In this document: positions 51,051 to 58,925 of the stretch, one piece after another
How the letters are laid out: every line of letters begins with the position of its first letter
Numbering within the stretch: position 1 is the first letter of the stretch
Source: Lachnoclostridium sp. UBA1175
Lineage (GTDB): Bacteria > Bacillota > Clostridia > Lachnospirales > Lachnospiraceae
Direction: 5' to 3'
NCBI GenBank assembly: GCA_002311665.1
Contig: DBYX01000022.1
Coordinates: 82,840-146,839, forward strand
Length of the DNA stretch: 64,000 bases
Translations under genes and position numbers: made by a program
The notes under the pieces: model-generated
What the model saw: the letters and a program-made list of their open reading frames with translations, nothing else
Databases searched by the model: none
What the model was told of the DNA's origin: nothing

Positions 51051-52073
51051 TTAGTTGTTATTGTTGTTGTTCTGCTCAGCCTGAGCCTTTGCAGCGGCCT
51101 TCGCTTCCTTGTAAGCAGCGTAGTCCTTCATATAATCCTTGCTGTAATCCGGCGAATCCGCGTCGCTGTTATAACGCTTCTGCGCGCGGTTGTCATAGCG
51201 ATTGCCGTAACCACCGTAGCCGCCCTTGCCGCCGCGGTTGTTGTAGCCGCCCTTGCCGCCGCGATTGCCGTAACCGCCCTTGCCGCCGCGGTTGCCGTAG
51301 CCACCCTTGTTGTAGCCGCCGTTGCCGTAACGGTTGTTGTAGCGGCGCTCCTCGTAAGGAGCATCGGCGCGGAGCGTCACGATAACCTTGCGGTAAGGCT
51401 CCTCGCCCTCGCTGTGCGTCTCCACATAGCGGTCGCCCTGAAGCGCTGCGTGAATGATGCGTCTCTCATAGGGATTCATCGGCTCAAGCGCTACGTTGCG
51501 ACGCGTTCTGCGAACGCGGACAGCGATATTCTTTGCGAGATTCTCGAGCGTGGACTTGCGGCGCTCGCGATAGTTCTCGGTGTCAAGCTTGATCTTGTAG
51601 TACTGGTTGCACGCGCGGTTGACCGCAAGGCTGGTGAGATACTGCAGAGCGTCCAGAGTCTGTCCGCGCTTGCCGATCAGCGAGCCCATATCCGTGCCTT
51701 CGATATCGATGTAAATGTTGCCCTCTTCCTCGTTGACTTCCGCGGAAACTTCAGCGGAAAGACCCATAGCATCCAGGATCTTGCAGATGAAATCGACAGC
51801 AACATCGGTCGGCGCCTCACCGGTCGCCTCAACAGCGCCGAGCACGTCCTTAACCTCGTCAAGGATACCCGCAGCCTCTGCGGAAGCAGCTTCTGCGATC
51901 TCGGACGCCTCATAGCCAACGCGGATCTTCACACTCTTGAAAAGACCCAAAAATCCGCCTTTTTCTTCCTCGAGAACTTCTACCTGGAGCGCATCGACAT
52001 CACAGCCGAGTTCCTGCGCAGCCGCCGCTTTGGCGTCTTCCAGGGATTTCCCCGTAAACTCTTTGTATTCCAT
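51051..52073 (-). CDS. jag: RNA-binding protein KhpB/Jag with Gly-rich tail
   Basis: A 340-residue RNA-binding protein. Jag_N is at 1-50 (EYKEFTGKSLEDAKAAAAQELG), a KH domain at about 100-180 with GSLIGKRGQTLDALQYL, and an R3H domain at about 180-243 with EPMNPYERRIIHAAL. Most relatives end there. Here about 95 further residues follow: repeats of GGYGNRGGKGG type (about 250-290), an acidic patch, and a final run of six Asn. KhpB with KhpA controls cell-wall genes post-transcriptionally. The ATG at 52073 lies one base after the yidC stop, with GAGG nine bases before. The tail is unusual and may phase-separate or bind RNA. Confidence 0.93.
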   Translation of the reverse strand: MEYKEFTGKSLEDAKAAAAQELGCDVDALQVEVLEEEKGGFLGLFKSVKIRVGYEASEIAEAASAEAAGILDEVKDVLGAVEATGEAPTDVAVDFICKILDAMGLSAEVSAEVNEEEGNIYIDIEGTDMGSLIGKRGQTLDALQYLTSLAVNRACNQYYKIKLDTENYRERRKSTLENLAKNIAVRVRRTRRNVALEPMNPYERRIIHAALQGDRYVETHSEGEEPYRKVIVTLRADAPYEERRYNNRYGNGGYNKGGYGNRGGKGGYGNRGGKGGYNNRGGKGGYGGYGNRYDNRAQKRYNSDADSPDYSKDYMKDYAAYKEAKAAAKAQAEQNNNNNN

Positions 52074-52074
52074 G

Positions 52075-53529
52075 TCATTGATCCTCGTCATTCTTCAAAA
52101 TGTTGGCAATCGCGGAAATGCCTACAGAACCGTTATTGTCCGCTGCCTTCTTCGCCAATTCGTCCTTCTTCTCCTGGGAAATGCGACCGCTGTCATTGCG
52201 CTTGCCGTTCTTGCCGGAAGCCGCGTTGCTGCCGGATTTGCCGGAGTTTGACTTGTCCGAATTCTTGCCGATCTTGGAGGTGTCCATCGAGGCGATCGAG
52301 CGCGTGCTCGACTTCGCAATGTCGGACATACCCTCCTTTTTGGAGTAAATGCCGTATTTTTCGTTGCGCTCCGAGATCTTCGACTGAAGCTTCTTCTCGT
52401 TCTGCGCCACAATGTCTTCTACATTGTACTTCTCGAGATATTTGTTGATCGAAACCTGCTGAACGATCTGCACAGCGCTGCTCATAACCCAGTAAATGCC
52501 GACACCGATCGGCATGAACACACAGAACACACCGGACATCACGGGAAGGATCGTGGTCATAGCACCCATTCCGGGCAGCTGCTCCGCCTCATCCTTCTTC
52601 TTATCATCCTTGCTCTTGTTCTGTGCCGTCGAGATCTTGCCCGAGGCAAATTGCAGCACAAATGCTAAGATCGGCAACAGGATAGCCGGAAACTTGTAGC
52701 CCGGCGCGTCCAAAATGCTGTATTTTCCGAGACTGTTGACTCTCAGGATCTTATCAATGTCGTTGGCACGGTTGGCCATCACATTCTTGAATTCATCAGA
52801 CTGTGCCAGCTTGTTCCAGGTAGCGACATCCTCGCTCTTGATCTCTTTCCCGTTTACCTTACCCTCGAGGACGACACCGTTTCTGAAATCGTCCCATACA
52901 CTCGTGTTGTAAACCGAGAAAATGTCGATCAGGTCAGTGGCCGTAAAATTCGTCTCCGTGCTCTTCTTCGAACGGAGGGAAACGCCTTCCGCCGAATAGA
53001 ACTCGTAGATTGCCTTGGTGATCGAAGCGTCGTCGAACTGACTGTCCTTATAGTCCGTGTCGATCGACATAACCTCCGTACCTACGCTCTGGTAAAGCGC
53101 CTTCACATCGGTAACATACGCGGGGATCGCGTAGATAACCTTGTAGAGCGAGAACATGATCGGGAGCATGATCAGAAGCGGAAGGCAACCGCCGAACGGG
53201 CTGGAGCCGTACTTCTGATAAATCTCCTGCTGCTCCATCGTGTAACGCTGCATCGCGTCACGGTCCGTACGGTCGATACCGCGGTACTTCTCCTGGAGCG
53301 CCTTGATCTCCGGGTTCATCAGCGCGGAGACCTTGGAAAATTTCTGCTGCTTGATCGTCAGCGGAAGCATCAACATCTTCACAACGATCGTAAATATCAC
53401 GATGCAAAGTGCAATATTCTGGATGCCCATAGCGGCAACCATTTTGTAAATTGCATTGAGGATCATTCCCATGACCCAGGCAAACGGCTTCAGAAGGCCG
53501 GTTACCCTGGTCAGAAAAATCAAATTCAT
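52075..53529 (-). CDS. yidC: Membrane protein insertase YidC
   Basis: A 484-residue YidC/Oxa1 insertase. Helices near 15-40, the conserved cytoplasmic coiled hairpin QKFSKVSALMNPEIKALQEKY, a second helix pair near 120-140, then a large soluble loop (about 150-270) and the C-terminal helices (about 285-310, 335-365). A Lys (in TIKQQK) occupies the place of the groove Arg of Bacillus SpoIIIJ. The tail (about 400-484) is rich in Ser, Lys, Gly and Asn. GGAGG lies seven bases before the ATG. It follows yidD in the usual order. Confidence 0.95.
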   Translation of the reverse strand: MNLIFLTRVTGLLKPFAWVMGMILNAIYKMVAAMGIQNIALCIVIFTIVVKMLMLPLTIKQQKFSKVSALMNPEIKALQEKYRGIDRTDRDAMQRYTMEQQEIYQKYGSSPFGGCLPLLIMLPIMFSLYKVIYAIPAYVTDVKALYQSVGTEVMSIDTDYKDSQFDDASITKAIYEFYSAEGVSLRSKKSTETNFTATDLIDIFSVYNTSVWDDFRNGVVLEGKVNGKEIKSEDVATWNKLAQSDEFKNVMANRANDIDKILRVNSLGKYSILDAPGYKFPAILLPILAFVLQFASGKISTAQNKSKDDKKKDEAEQLPGMGAMTTILPVMSGVFCVFMPIGVGIYWVMSSAVQIVQQVSINKYLEKYNVEDIVAQNEKKLQSKISERNEKYGIYSKKEGMSDIAKSSTRSIASMDTSKIGKNSDKSNSGKSGSNAASGKNGKRNDSGRISQEKKDELAKKAADNNGSVGISAIANILKNDEDQ

Positions 53530-53545
53530 CTATGGTCCTCCTTCG

Positions 53546-53758
53546 TTACGGCACCGGGTCATACCCTCCCTTGTGGAACGGATGACAGCGAAGGACACGC
53601 CGGATTGCCAGGTATCCTCCCTTGATAGCGCCGTACTTTTCAATGGCTTCCATTGCATACTGCGAACACGTGGGCGTGTAAATGCAACAAGGCATTTTCT
53701 TCAGCCCCGACAGATGTCTCCGGTAAAACCGGATCAAACCGAGTAAAATGCGTTTCAT
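53546..53758 (-). CDS. yidD: Membrane protein insertion efficiency factor YidD
   Basis: A 70-residue YidD protein. The family core CCIYTPTCSQYAMEAIEKYG and CHPFHKGGYDPVP is complete, with its three cysteines. It helps YidC insert membrane proteins and may have an amphipathic N-terminal helix (MKRILLGLIRFYRRHL). The start overlaps the rnpA stop (ATGA). Confidence 0.97.
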   Translation of the reverse strand: MKRILLGLIRFYRRHLSGLKKMPCCIYTPTCSQYAMEAIEKYGAIKGGYLAIRRVLRCHPFHKGGYDPVP

Positions 53759-54084
53759 CTTGTAATCCTATGCAGCTCCGCAACCTGCAGAACTGCCTCC
53801 GTGATCTCTGCCTGTGTCCTGCCGACACATGTTCTCCTTGCAATGACGATGAGGTCCAACCCGTTGTTGAACCGTGCACCGTTTTGTCGCAAGCTTTCGC
53901 GGATCAACCGGCGCACCCTGTGGCGCACCACGCTGTTGCCGATCTTCTTGCTTGTGACGATTCCTATTCGGTTTTTCTCAGTACCGTTCTTCGCGACATA
54001 CATCACGAGAAACCGGTTCGCGCGGGAACGATTCGCGTCGTAAACCGACTGAAATTCCCGGCCTTTTCTTAACGATCCTACCAT
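53755..54084 (-). CDS. rnpA: Ribonuclease P protein component RnpA
   Basis: A 109-residue protein that binds the catalytic RNA of RNase P, which trims tRNA 5' ends. The RNR motif is in VVRHRVRRLIRESLR, and LVMYVAKN...RIGIVTSKKIGNSVVRHR covers the substrate-binding face. AGGGAT precedes the ATG. It follows rpmH in the conserved order, with a small attenuator-like hairpin between. Confidence 0.97.
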   Translation of the reverse strand: MVGSLRKGREFQSVYDANRSRANRFLVMYVAKNGTEKNRIGIVTSKKIGNSVVRHRVRRLIRESLRQNGARFNNGLDLIVIARRTCVGRTQAEITEAVLQVAELHRITR

Positions 54085-54137
54085 TGTTTCATCCCTGTCC
54101 GGACATTTCCGCCCTCATCGGATCCCGAAATGCTCCG

Positions 54138-54168
54138 GAGAAAAGAGAAAGGTCACATAACTGCGACC
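54138..54168 (-). terminator. Attenuator-like hairpin between rpmH and rnpA
   Basis: On the minus strand GGTC-CA/TG-GACC (54151-54168), overlapping the rpmH stop, followed by TTTCTCTTTTC. This weak terminator may lower rnpA levels relative to the ribosomal protein. Confidence 0.45.
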
Positions 54169-54302
54169 TATGCGGAAATGGTGTGTCTGCCCTTAGCACG
54201 TCTTGCAGAAAGCACTTTTCTGCCGTTTGCGGTCAGCATTCTCTTGCGGAAGCCGTGTACTCTTGCATGGCTCTTCCTTTTCGGCTGATAAGTCATCTTC
54301 AT
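54168..54302 (-). CDS. rpmH: Ribosomal protein L34 (bL34)
   Basis: A 44-residue basic protein beginning MKMTYQPKRKSHARVHGF and continuing RKRML...GRKVLSARRAKGRH, the complete bL34 sequence. GGAGG lies nine bases before the ATG at 54302; a later in-frame ATG is possible. It is the first gene of the rpmH-rnpA-yidD-yidC-jag group. Confidence 0.97.
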   Translation of the reverse strand: MKMTYQPKRKSHARVHGFRKRMLTANGRKVLSARRAKGRHTISA

Positions 54303-54356
54303 TGCATTCGTCCTCCTTCATCCCATATTAACCCATTATAGAGTTGTGCGTTCCTT

Positions 54357-54385
54357 ATTATAGTGATTTTATCAAGCCCCGTCAA
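54357..54385 (-). promoter_or_regulatory. Strong promoter of rpmH operon
   Basis: TTGACG, 17 bases, TATAAT on the minus strand, about 50 bases before the rpmH start. It diverges from the dnaA promoter. Confidence 0.92.
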
Positions 54386-54461
54386 GCAAAAATTTCCGCT
54401 GCCGTCCGTCCGGAGGAACACGATTTTTGTTTCTTCCTTATATAAATGGGTGATGTTTTTG

Positions 54462-54490
54462 TTGCGAAAAACGGGTTGGTGTAGTATAAT
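54462..54490 (+). promoter_or_regulatory. Promoter of dnaA
   Basis: TTGCGA, 17 bases, TATAAT, giving a leader of about 90 bases before the dnaA ATG. No good DnaA box is seen in the rpmH-dnaA gap, so feedback control at this promoter is not evident. Confidence 0.85.
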
Positions 54491-54586
54491 AAATTGTGCC
54501 CGTTTTTGGCTTTATTTTACTCAAGACCACAAAATGTAGGGTTAAGGCCGAAACTATCGGGATTTTTACTCCAGGAGGCTTACAAT

Positions 54587-55963
54587 ATGTATTCTAAACA
54601 GGTTCTGGAAGAAAATTGGGCGAGAATTTTAGAGCAAACGAAGATCGATTACAATATATCCGCGGTGTGCTACCGCACATGGCTGCTTCCGCTGAGCGTG
54701 TACGACATAGAAGATAACATCCTGACAATCGTTGCGGAGACGCCGATCAATATCAACAGTCTCAACTTTATCAGGGACAAATACAGCCAGTTCATCCGCA
54801 CTTCCATCGTCGAGATGCTCGGCAGCGATTACGAGTTCGAACTCAATTTCATACTCCGCGCGCAGGTGACCCGCATTGAGGAGGAGCGGCGCGAACAGCA
54901 GAACAAGCCCGACTCCAATCTGCTGCACGGCAGCCAGCTGAACAAATACACATTTGACAACTTCATCGTCGGCGACAATAACAATCTCGCGCACGCTGCT
55001 GCTCTCGCCGTAGCGGAGCAACCCGGCGAGGTGTACAACCCGCTGTTCATCTACGGCGGCTCGGGACTCGGCAAAACGCACCTGATGTACGCGATCGCGA
55101 ATTACATTTTACAAAATGAACCTTACCGCAAGGTTTTGTATGTTACGTGCGAGACATTTACCAACGACCTGATCACGTCGATCCGCTCCGGCGGTTCCGC
55201 GACGGAAGCATTTCGCGAAAAATACCGCACGAACGACATTCTCCTGATCGACGACATCCAGTTCATCGAGGGCAAGGAGTCGACGCAGGAGGAGTTCTTC
55301 CACACATTTAACGAGATGAAGGACAACGGCCGCCAGGTTGTGATCTCCTCGGATAAGAATCCGAAGGACCTCAAGATCCTCGACGAGCGTCTTCGCTCCC
55401 GCTTCGGCTGGGGCCTGACCGTGGATGTGCAGCCTCCGTCGTACGAGACGCGCGTTGCGATCCTCCACGAGAAGAACAAGAGCAACACCATTCCGATCTA
55501 CGATGACGTTTTGGAGTATATTGCGCAAAATATCAACTCCAACATCCGTGATCTGGAAGGCGCCCTCACACAGGTCGTCTCAATGAGCCGGCTTCAGAGA
55601 AAGCCGATCACGCTGGAGCTCGCCAAGGAAGCGCTCAAGGACAAGATTTCCCCGAACGCCAAGAAGACGATCACACCGGAGCTCATCCTCAATGTTGTTG
55701 CCGAGCATTACGAGATCACTTCCGAGCAGATCCGCTCGAAGAACAAGAGCCGCGGCATCGCTTATCCGCGCCAGATCGTGATGTACCTCTGCCGGGAACT
55801 CACCTCGCTCTCGTTCGACGAGATCGGCACGCTGATCGGCGACCGCGATCACTCGACGGTCCATTACGCTTACAACAAAGTTGCGGAGGACATCAAGAAG
55901 GATTCCTCCATCGCCAACTCGATTGATATTCTGAAGAAGAAGATCAATCCGGAGGACGACTAA
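54587..55963 (+). CDS. dnaA: Replication initiator DnaA
   Basis: A 458-residue AAA+ protein that opens the origin. Domain I is at the N-terminus (SKQVLEENWARILEQTKIDYN). The ATPase core has Walker A GGSGLGKTHL at about 156-165, Walker B LLIDDIQF at about 214-221, and the arginine finger region LDERLRSRFGWGL. Domain IV carries the box-binding signature DHSTVHYAYNKV near 421-432. The ATG lies eight bases behind CCAGGAGG. An open extension upstream lacks a ribosome binding site. Confidence 0.98.
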   Translation: MYSKQVLEENWARILEQTKIDYNISAVCYRTWLLPLSVYDIEDNILTIVAETPININSLNFIRDKYSQFIRTSIVEMLGSDYEFELNFILRAQVTRIEEERREQQNKPDSNLLHGSQLNKYTFDNFIVGDNNNLAHAAALAVAEQPGEVYNPLFIYGGSGLGKTHLMYAIANYILQNEPYRKVLYVTCETFTNDLITSIRSGGSATEAFREKYRTNDILLIDDIQFIEGKESTQEEFFHTFNEMKDNGRQVVISSDKNPKDLKILDERLRSRFGWGLTVDVQPPSYETRVAILHEKNKSNTIPIYDDVLEYIAQNINSNIRDLEGALTQVVSMSRLQRKPITLELAKEALKDKISPNAKKTITPELILNVVAEHYEITSEQIRSKNKSRGIAYPRQIVMYLCRELTSLSFDEIGTLIGDRDHSTVHYAYNKVAEDIKKDSSIANSIDILKKKINPEDD

Positions 55964-56353
55964 TTGTATAGACGAATCTGTGGATGACTTGTTGATATTT
56001 TGGGATAATCAGTGGATAACCGTTCATTTTATAGGAAAACAAATCCTTTTTCTTTCGAATTGTATGTTTACGGTTTGACATTTTCCTCGGATAAAAATCC
56101 AACGTGACTTTTGATCCGGTTCGGTCGACATGCGGACATCGCTTGCACTGTCTGATTCTTTCCCGTTTATCCACAGCGTAACCGAGGTCCGGTTCTCATA
56201 GAAATCCCCTTTGTTTGTGAGGGTTTCGATAACTTATTAACAAATCCACACCCTCTACTGTTAATACTGTTCTATCAAAGTATATAAAACATCATCATAA
56301 AGGCCTTCGGCGGTTGTCGACGGTTTTATCTCAAAAAGAAAGGAACGCATGGT
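55964..56353. other. Putative oriC in the dnaA-dnaN gap
   Basis: Contains an exact DnaA box TTATCCACA at 56167-56175 and close matches TGTGGATGA (55979-55987), AGTGGATAA (56011-56019) and TTGGGATAA (56000-56008). Further matches such as AAATCCACA appear near 56245. The 390-bp gap is AT-rich compared with the flanking genes. The rpmH-dnaA gap lacks good boxes. Genes point away on both sides. The exact unwinding element cannot be placed by eye. Confidence 0.75.
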
Positions 56354-57460
56354 ATGGAAATCATTTGCAATCAGACACAATTGATCAGCGCTCTTAACGT
56401 CACTTTGAAAGCGGTCTCTTCGAAGACTTCTTATCCGATACTGGAATGCATTCTCATCGAGACGGAGGACAATTCCGTCCGGATCACCGCCAACGATAAC
56501 GATCTCTGCATCGAGACCGTGATCCCTGCGGTTGTCAACCGCGTCGGTCGCATCGCGATCAATGCGCGTATGTTCTCCGATCTGATCCGGAAGCTTCCTC
56601 CGAACGATGTCGTGATCACCACGGACGATACCTACGCGGTGTCCATCGTGTGCGGAAAGGCACAGTTCGCTCTTCGCGGTCTCTCCGGCGAGGAATTCCC
56701 GAAGCCGCTGCCTTACGACAGCACGAACCCTGTCGTGATATCGCAGTTCACGCTCAAGGAGCTGATCCGCCAGACGATCTTCGCGGTTTCGACCAACGAG
56801 TCGTCCCGTGTGATGACCGGTGAGTATTTTGAGATTGACGGCAATCGTCTCCGCGTCACGGCTCTCGACGGTTTCCGTGTGAGCATCCGCAACGTGGAGC
56901 TTCGCGGCGCTTATGAGAAGCACAGTGTCATCGTTCCCGGCAAGACGCTCGGTGAGATCGGCAAGATCCTCTCCGGCGAGATGGACGAGGACGTGCGCAT
57001 CTGCTTCGATGACCGCAATATCATTTTCGAGTTTGACAACACGATCGTTCACTCCCGCCTGATCGACGGCAAATACTTCGTCATCGATTCGATGATCAAC
57101 GCGGAATGCGACACGAAGGTTACGGTGAACCGCCGCGAGCTGATCGATTCCATTGATCGCGCCAGCCTTTTCGTGAAGGAGACCGAGAAGAAGCCGGTTG
57201 TCGTGGAGATCTTTGAGAACTACATCACGGTCAGCATCAACACGCAGTCCGGAAGTATGTACGATGAGATCATTGCGGAGCGCGACGGCAACGATATGCG
57301 CATCGGTTTCACGCCGAAGTTCCTTCTGGATATTCTTCGCGTTGTGGATGATGACACGGTGACTCTGTATATGCACAACGCAAAGAACCCTTGCTTCATC
57401 CGTGCGAATGACGACTCGTACATCTATATGCTTCTGCCGGTTAACATCGGTTCCCACTGA
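56354..57460 (+). CDS. dnaN: DNA polymerase III beta clamp DnaN
   Basis: A 368-residue sliding clamp formed of three similar domains, each about 120 residues, giving a ring as a dimer. Typical segments are SYPILECILIE in the first domain, TGEYFEID and RVTALDGFR in the second, and a final YIYMLLPVN. AAAGGA lies nine bases before the ATG. It is loaded by the clamp loader that includes HolB from this same window. Confidence 0.97.
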   Translation: MEIICNQTQLISALNVTLKAVSSKTSYPILECILIETEDNSVRITANDNDLCIETVIPAVVNRVGRIAINARMFSDLIRKLPPNDVVITTDDTYAVSIVCGKAQFALRGLSGEEFPKPLPYDSTNPVVISQFTLKELIRQTIFAVSTNESSRVMTGEYFEIDGNRLRVTALDGFRVSIRNVELRGAYEKHSVIVPGKTLGEIGKILSGEMDEDVRICFDDRNIIFEFDNTIVHSRLIDGKYFVIDSMINAECDTKVTVNRRELIDSIDRASLFVKETEKKPVVVEIFENYITVSINTQSGSMYDEIIAERDGNDMRIGFTPKFLLDILRVVDDDTVTLYMHNAKNPCFIRANDDSYIYMLLPVNIGSH

Positions 57461-57538
57461 GAATACATTTATGTCGGAAAATGATTCATCCCCGCAGTTT
57501 GCGAGGATGGGTCTTTCCGGTGATGAAAGGAAAGTAAT

Positions 57539-57763
57539 ATGACTGAGATAACCATCCGGGACGAGTTTATCAAGCTCGGGCAGGCGATGAAGCTGGCCGG
57601 TGCAGTGGAGTCCGGCGCGGAGGCGAAGGACGTGATCACCGATGGGCAGGTGACGGTCAACGGTGAAGTTGACACGCGCCGCGGCCGCAAATTATATCCC
57701 GGTGACAAGTTTCAATACAACGGCAAGGAGTATTCCGTAGCATCGCGGCAGGAACGTGGTTAA
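57539..57763 (+). CDS. S4-domain RNA-binding protein (YaaA/RlbA-like)
   Basis: A 74-residue S4 domain protein: IKLGQAMKLAGAVESGAEAKDVITDGQVTVNG is the RNA-binding fold. It is always placed between dnaN and recF in Firmicutes. In Bacillus the homologue associates with the ribosome. AAAGGAAAG precedes the ATG, and its stop abuts the recF start. Confidence 0.93.
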   Translation: MTEITIRDEFIKLGQAMKLAGAVESGAEAKDVITDGQVTVNGEVDTRRGRKLYPGDKFQYNGKEYSVASRQERG

Positions 57764-58846
57764 ATGCTGATTCGCCAGATACAACTGAACAATTTTCGGA
57801 ATTATGAATCACTGCTGCTCTCATTTTCCGACGGAGTGAATCTTTTATACGGGGACAACGCGCAGGGCAAGACCAATCTTTTGGAGGCGATCTTTCTTTC
57901 CGCGACGACGCGCGCGCTGCGCGGCTCGAAGGACAAGGAGCTGATCCGGTTCGGTTGCGAAGAGGCTCACATCGGCGTCTCGATCGTCAACCATGGATGC
58001 CCGCACCGCATCGATATGCAGCTTCGGCGCAGCAAGCCAAAGGGAATCGCAATCGATGAGATCCCAATCCGACGGAGCGCGGAGCTGATGGGCCTTGTGC
58101 ATGTGATCGCATTCTGCCCGGATGACCTTGCGATGATGAAGGAAGGCCCGGCGGAGCGCAGACGGTTTCTCGATATGGAGCTCTGCCAGATGGATCCCAT
58201 CTACTGCAGCAACCTGATCAACTACAACAAGGTGCTGCTGCAGCGGAACAATCTGCTCAAGCAGATCGGCGCCGATCCTTCTCTCAAGGACACGATCAGC
58301 GTATGGGATGAGCAGTTGATCCGCTACGGTACGGAGATCATCGGGCGGCGCCGCAGGTTTGCGGAGGAGTTGCTGCCGATCGTACAGGCGAAACATTCGC
58401 TCATAAGCGGCGGCTGCGAGGAGCTGTTATTTTCCTACGCGCCCAATGTCACGGAGAATGCGTACGCGGAGAAACTCTCCCGCGGGCTCGAACACGACCT
58501 GTTTATGAAGGCGACGGGGATCGGCCCTCACAGGGACGACCTCGATGTGTCGGTCAACGGGCGCAACGTGCGTCTCTACGGATCACAGGGACAGCAGAGG
58601 ACGGCCGCCCTTTCGATGAAGCTTGCGGAGATCGAGCTCGTGCGCACGCGCGTGGGCGAGTCGCCGGTGCTGCTTCTCGACGATGTGCTCTCCGAGCTTG
58701 ACCGGAAGCGTCAGATCCAGCTGCTCACGGAGATCAACGGTCTGCAGACCGTTATCACCTGCACCGGTATGGAGGAGTTTGTGCAGCTTCGCTCCCCGAC
58801 GGACAGCGTTTATTACGTGCACAACGGCACGGTTCAACAGCAATAA
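57764..58846 (+). CDS. recF: DNA repair protein RecF
   Basis: A 360-residue SMC-like ATPase that helps load RecA at gapped DNA. IQLNNFRNYES is the family N-terminus, GDNAQGKTNLLEA at about 30-42 the Walker A, LYGSQGQQRTAALSMKLAE the signature and VLLLDDVLSELD the Walker B. The ATG follows the S4 gene stop directly; AGGA ten bases upstream may suffice. Confidence 0.96.
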   Translation: MLIRQIQLNNFRNYESLLLSFSDGVNLLYGDNAQGKTNLLEAIFLSATTRALRGSKDKELIRFGCEEAHIGVSIVNHGCPHRIDMQLRRSKPKGIAIDEIPIRRSAELMGLVHVIAFCPDDLAMMKEGPAERRRFLDMELCQMDPIYCSNLINYNKVLLQRNNLLKQIGADPSLKDTISVWDEQLIRYGTEIIGRRRRFAEELLPIVQAKHSLISGGCEELLFSYAPNVTENAYAEKLSRGLEHDLFMKATGIGPHRDDLDVSVNGRNVRLYGSQGQQRTAALSMKLAEIELVRTRVGESPVLLLDDVLSELDRKRQIQLLTEINGLQTVITCTGMEEFVQLRSPTDSVYYVHNGTVQQQ

Positions 58847-58925
58847 CTTTATCAGCGGACCTTGTGGGATATCCGCGGTACTTTGAATAGATTTCAGCCG
58901 GATTCGGCATCAGGAGGTTAGTTCT

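Noticed and set aside
54303..54586. oriC in the rpmH-dnaA gap
   Set aside because: No exact or near-exact DnaA box was found there, unlike the dnaA-dnaN gap.
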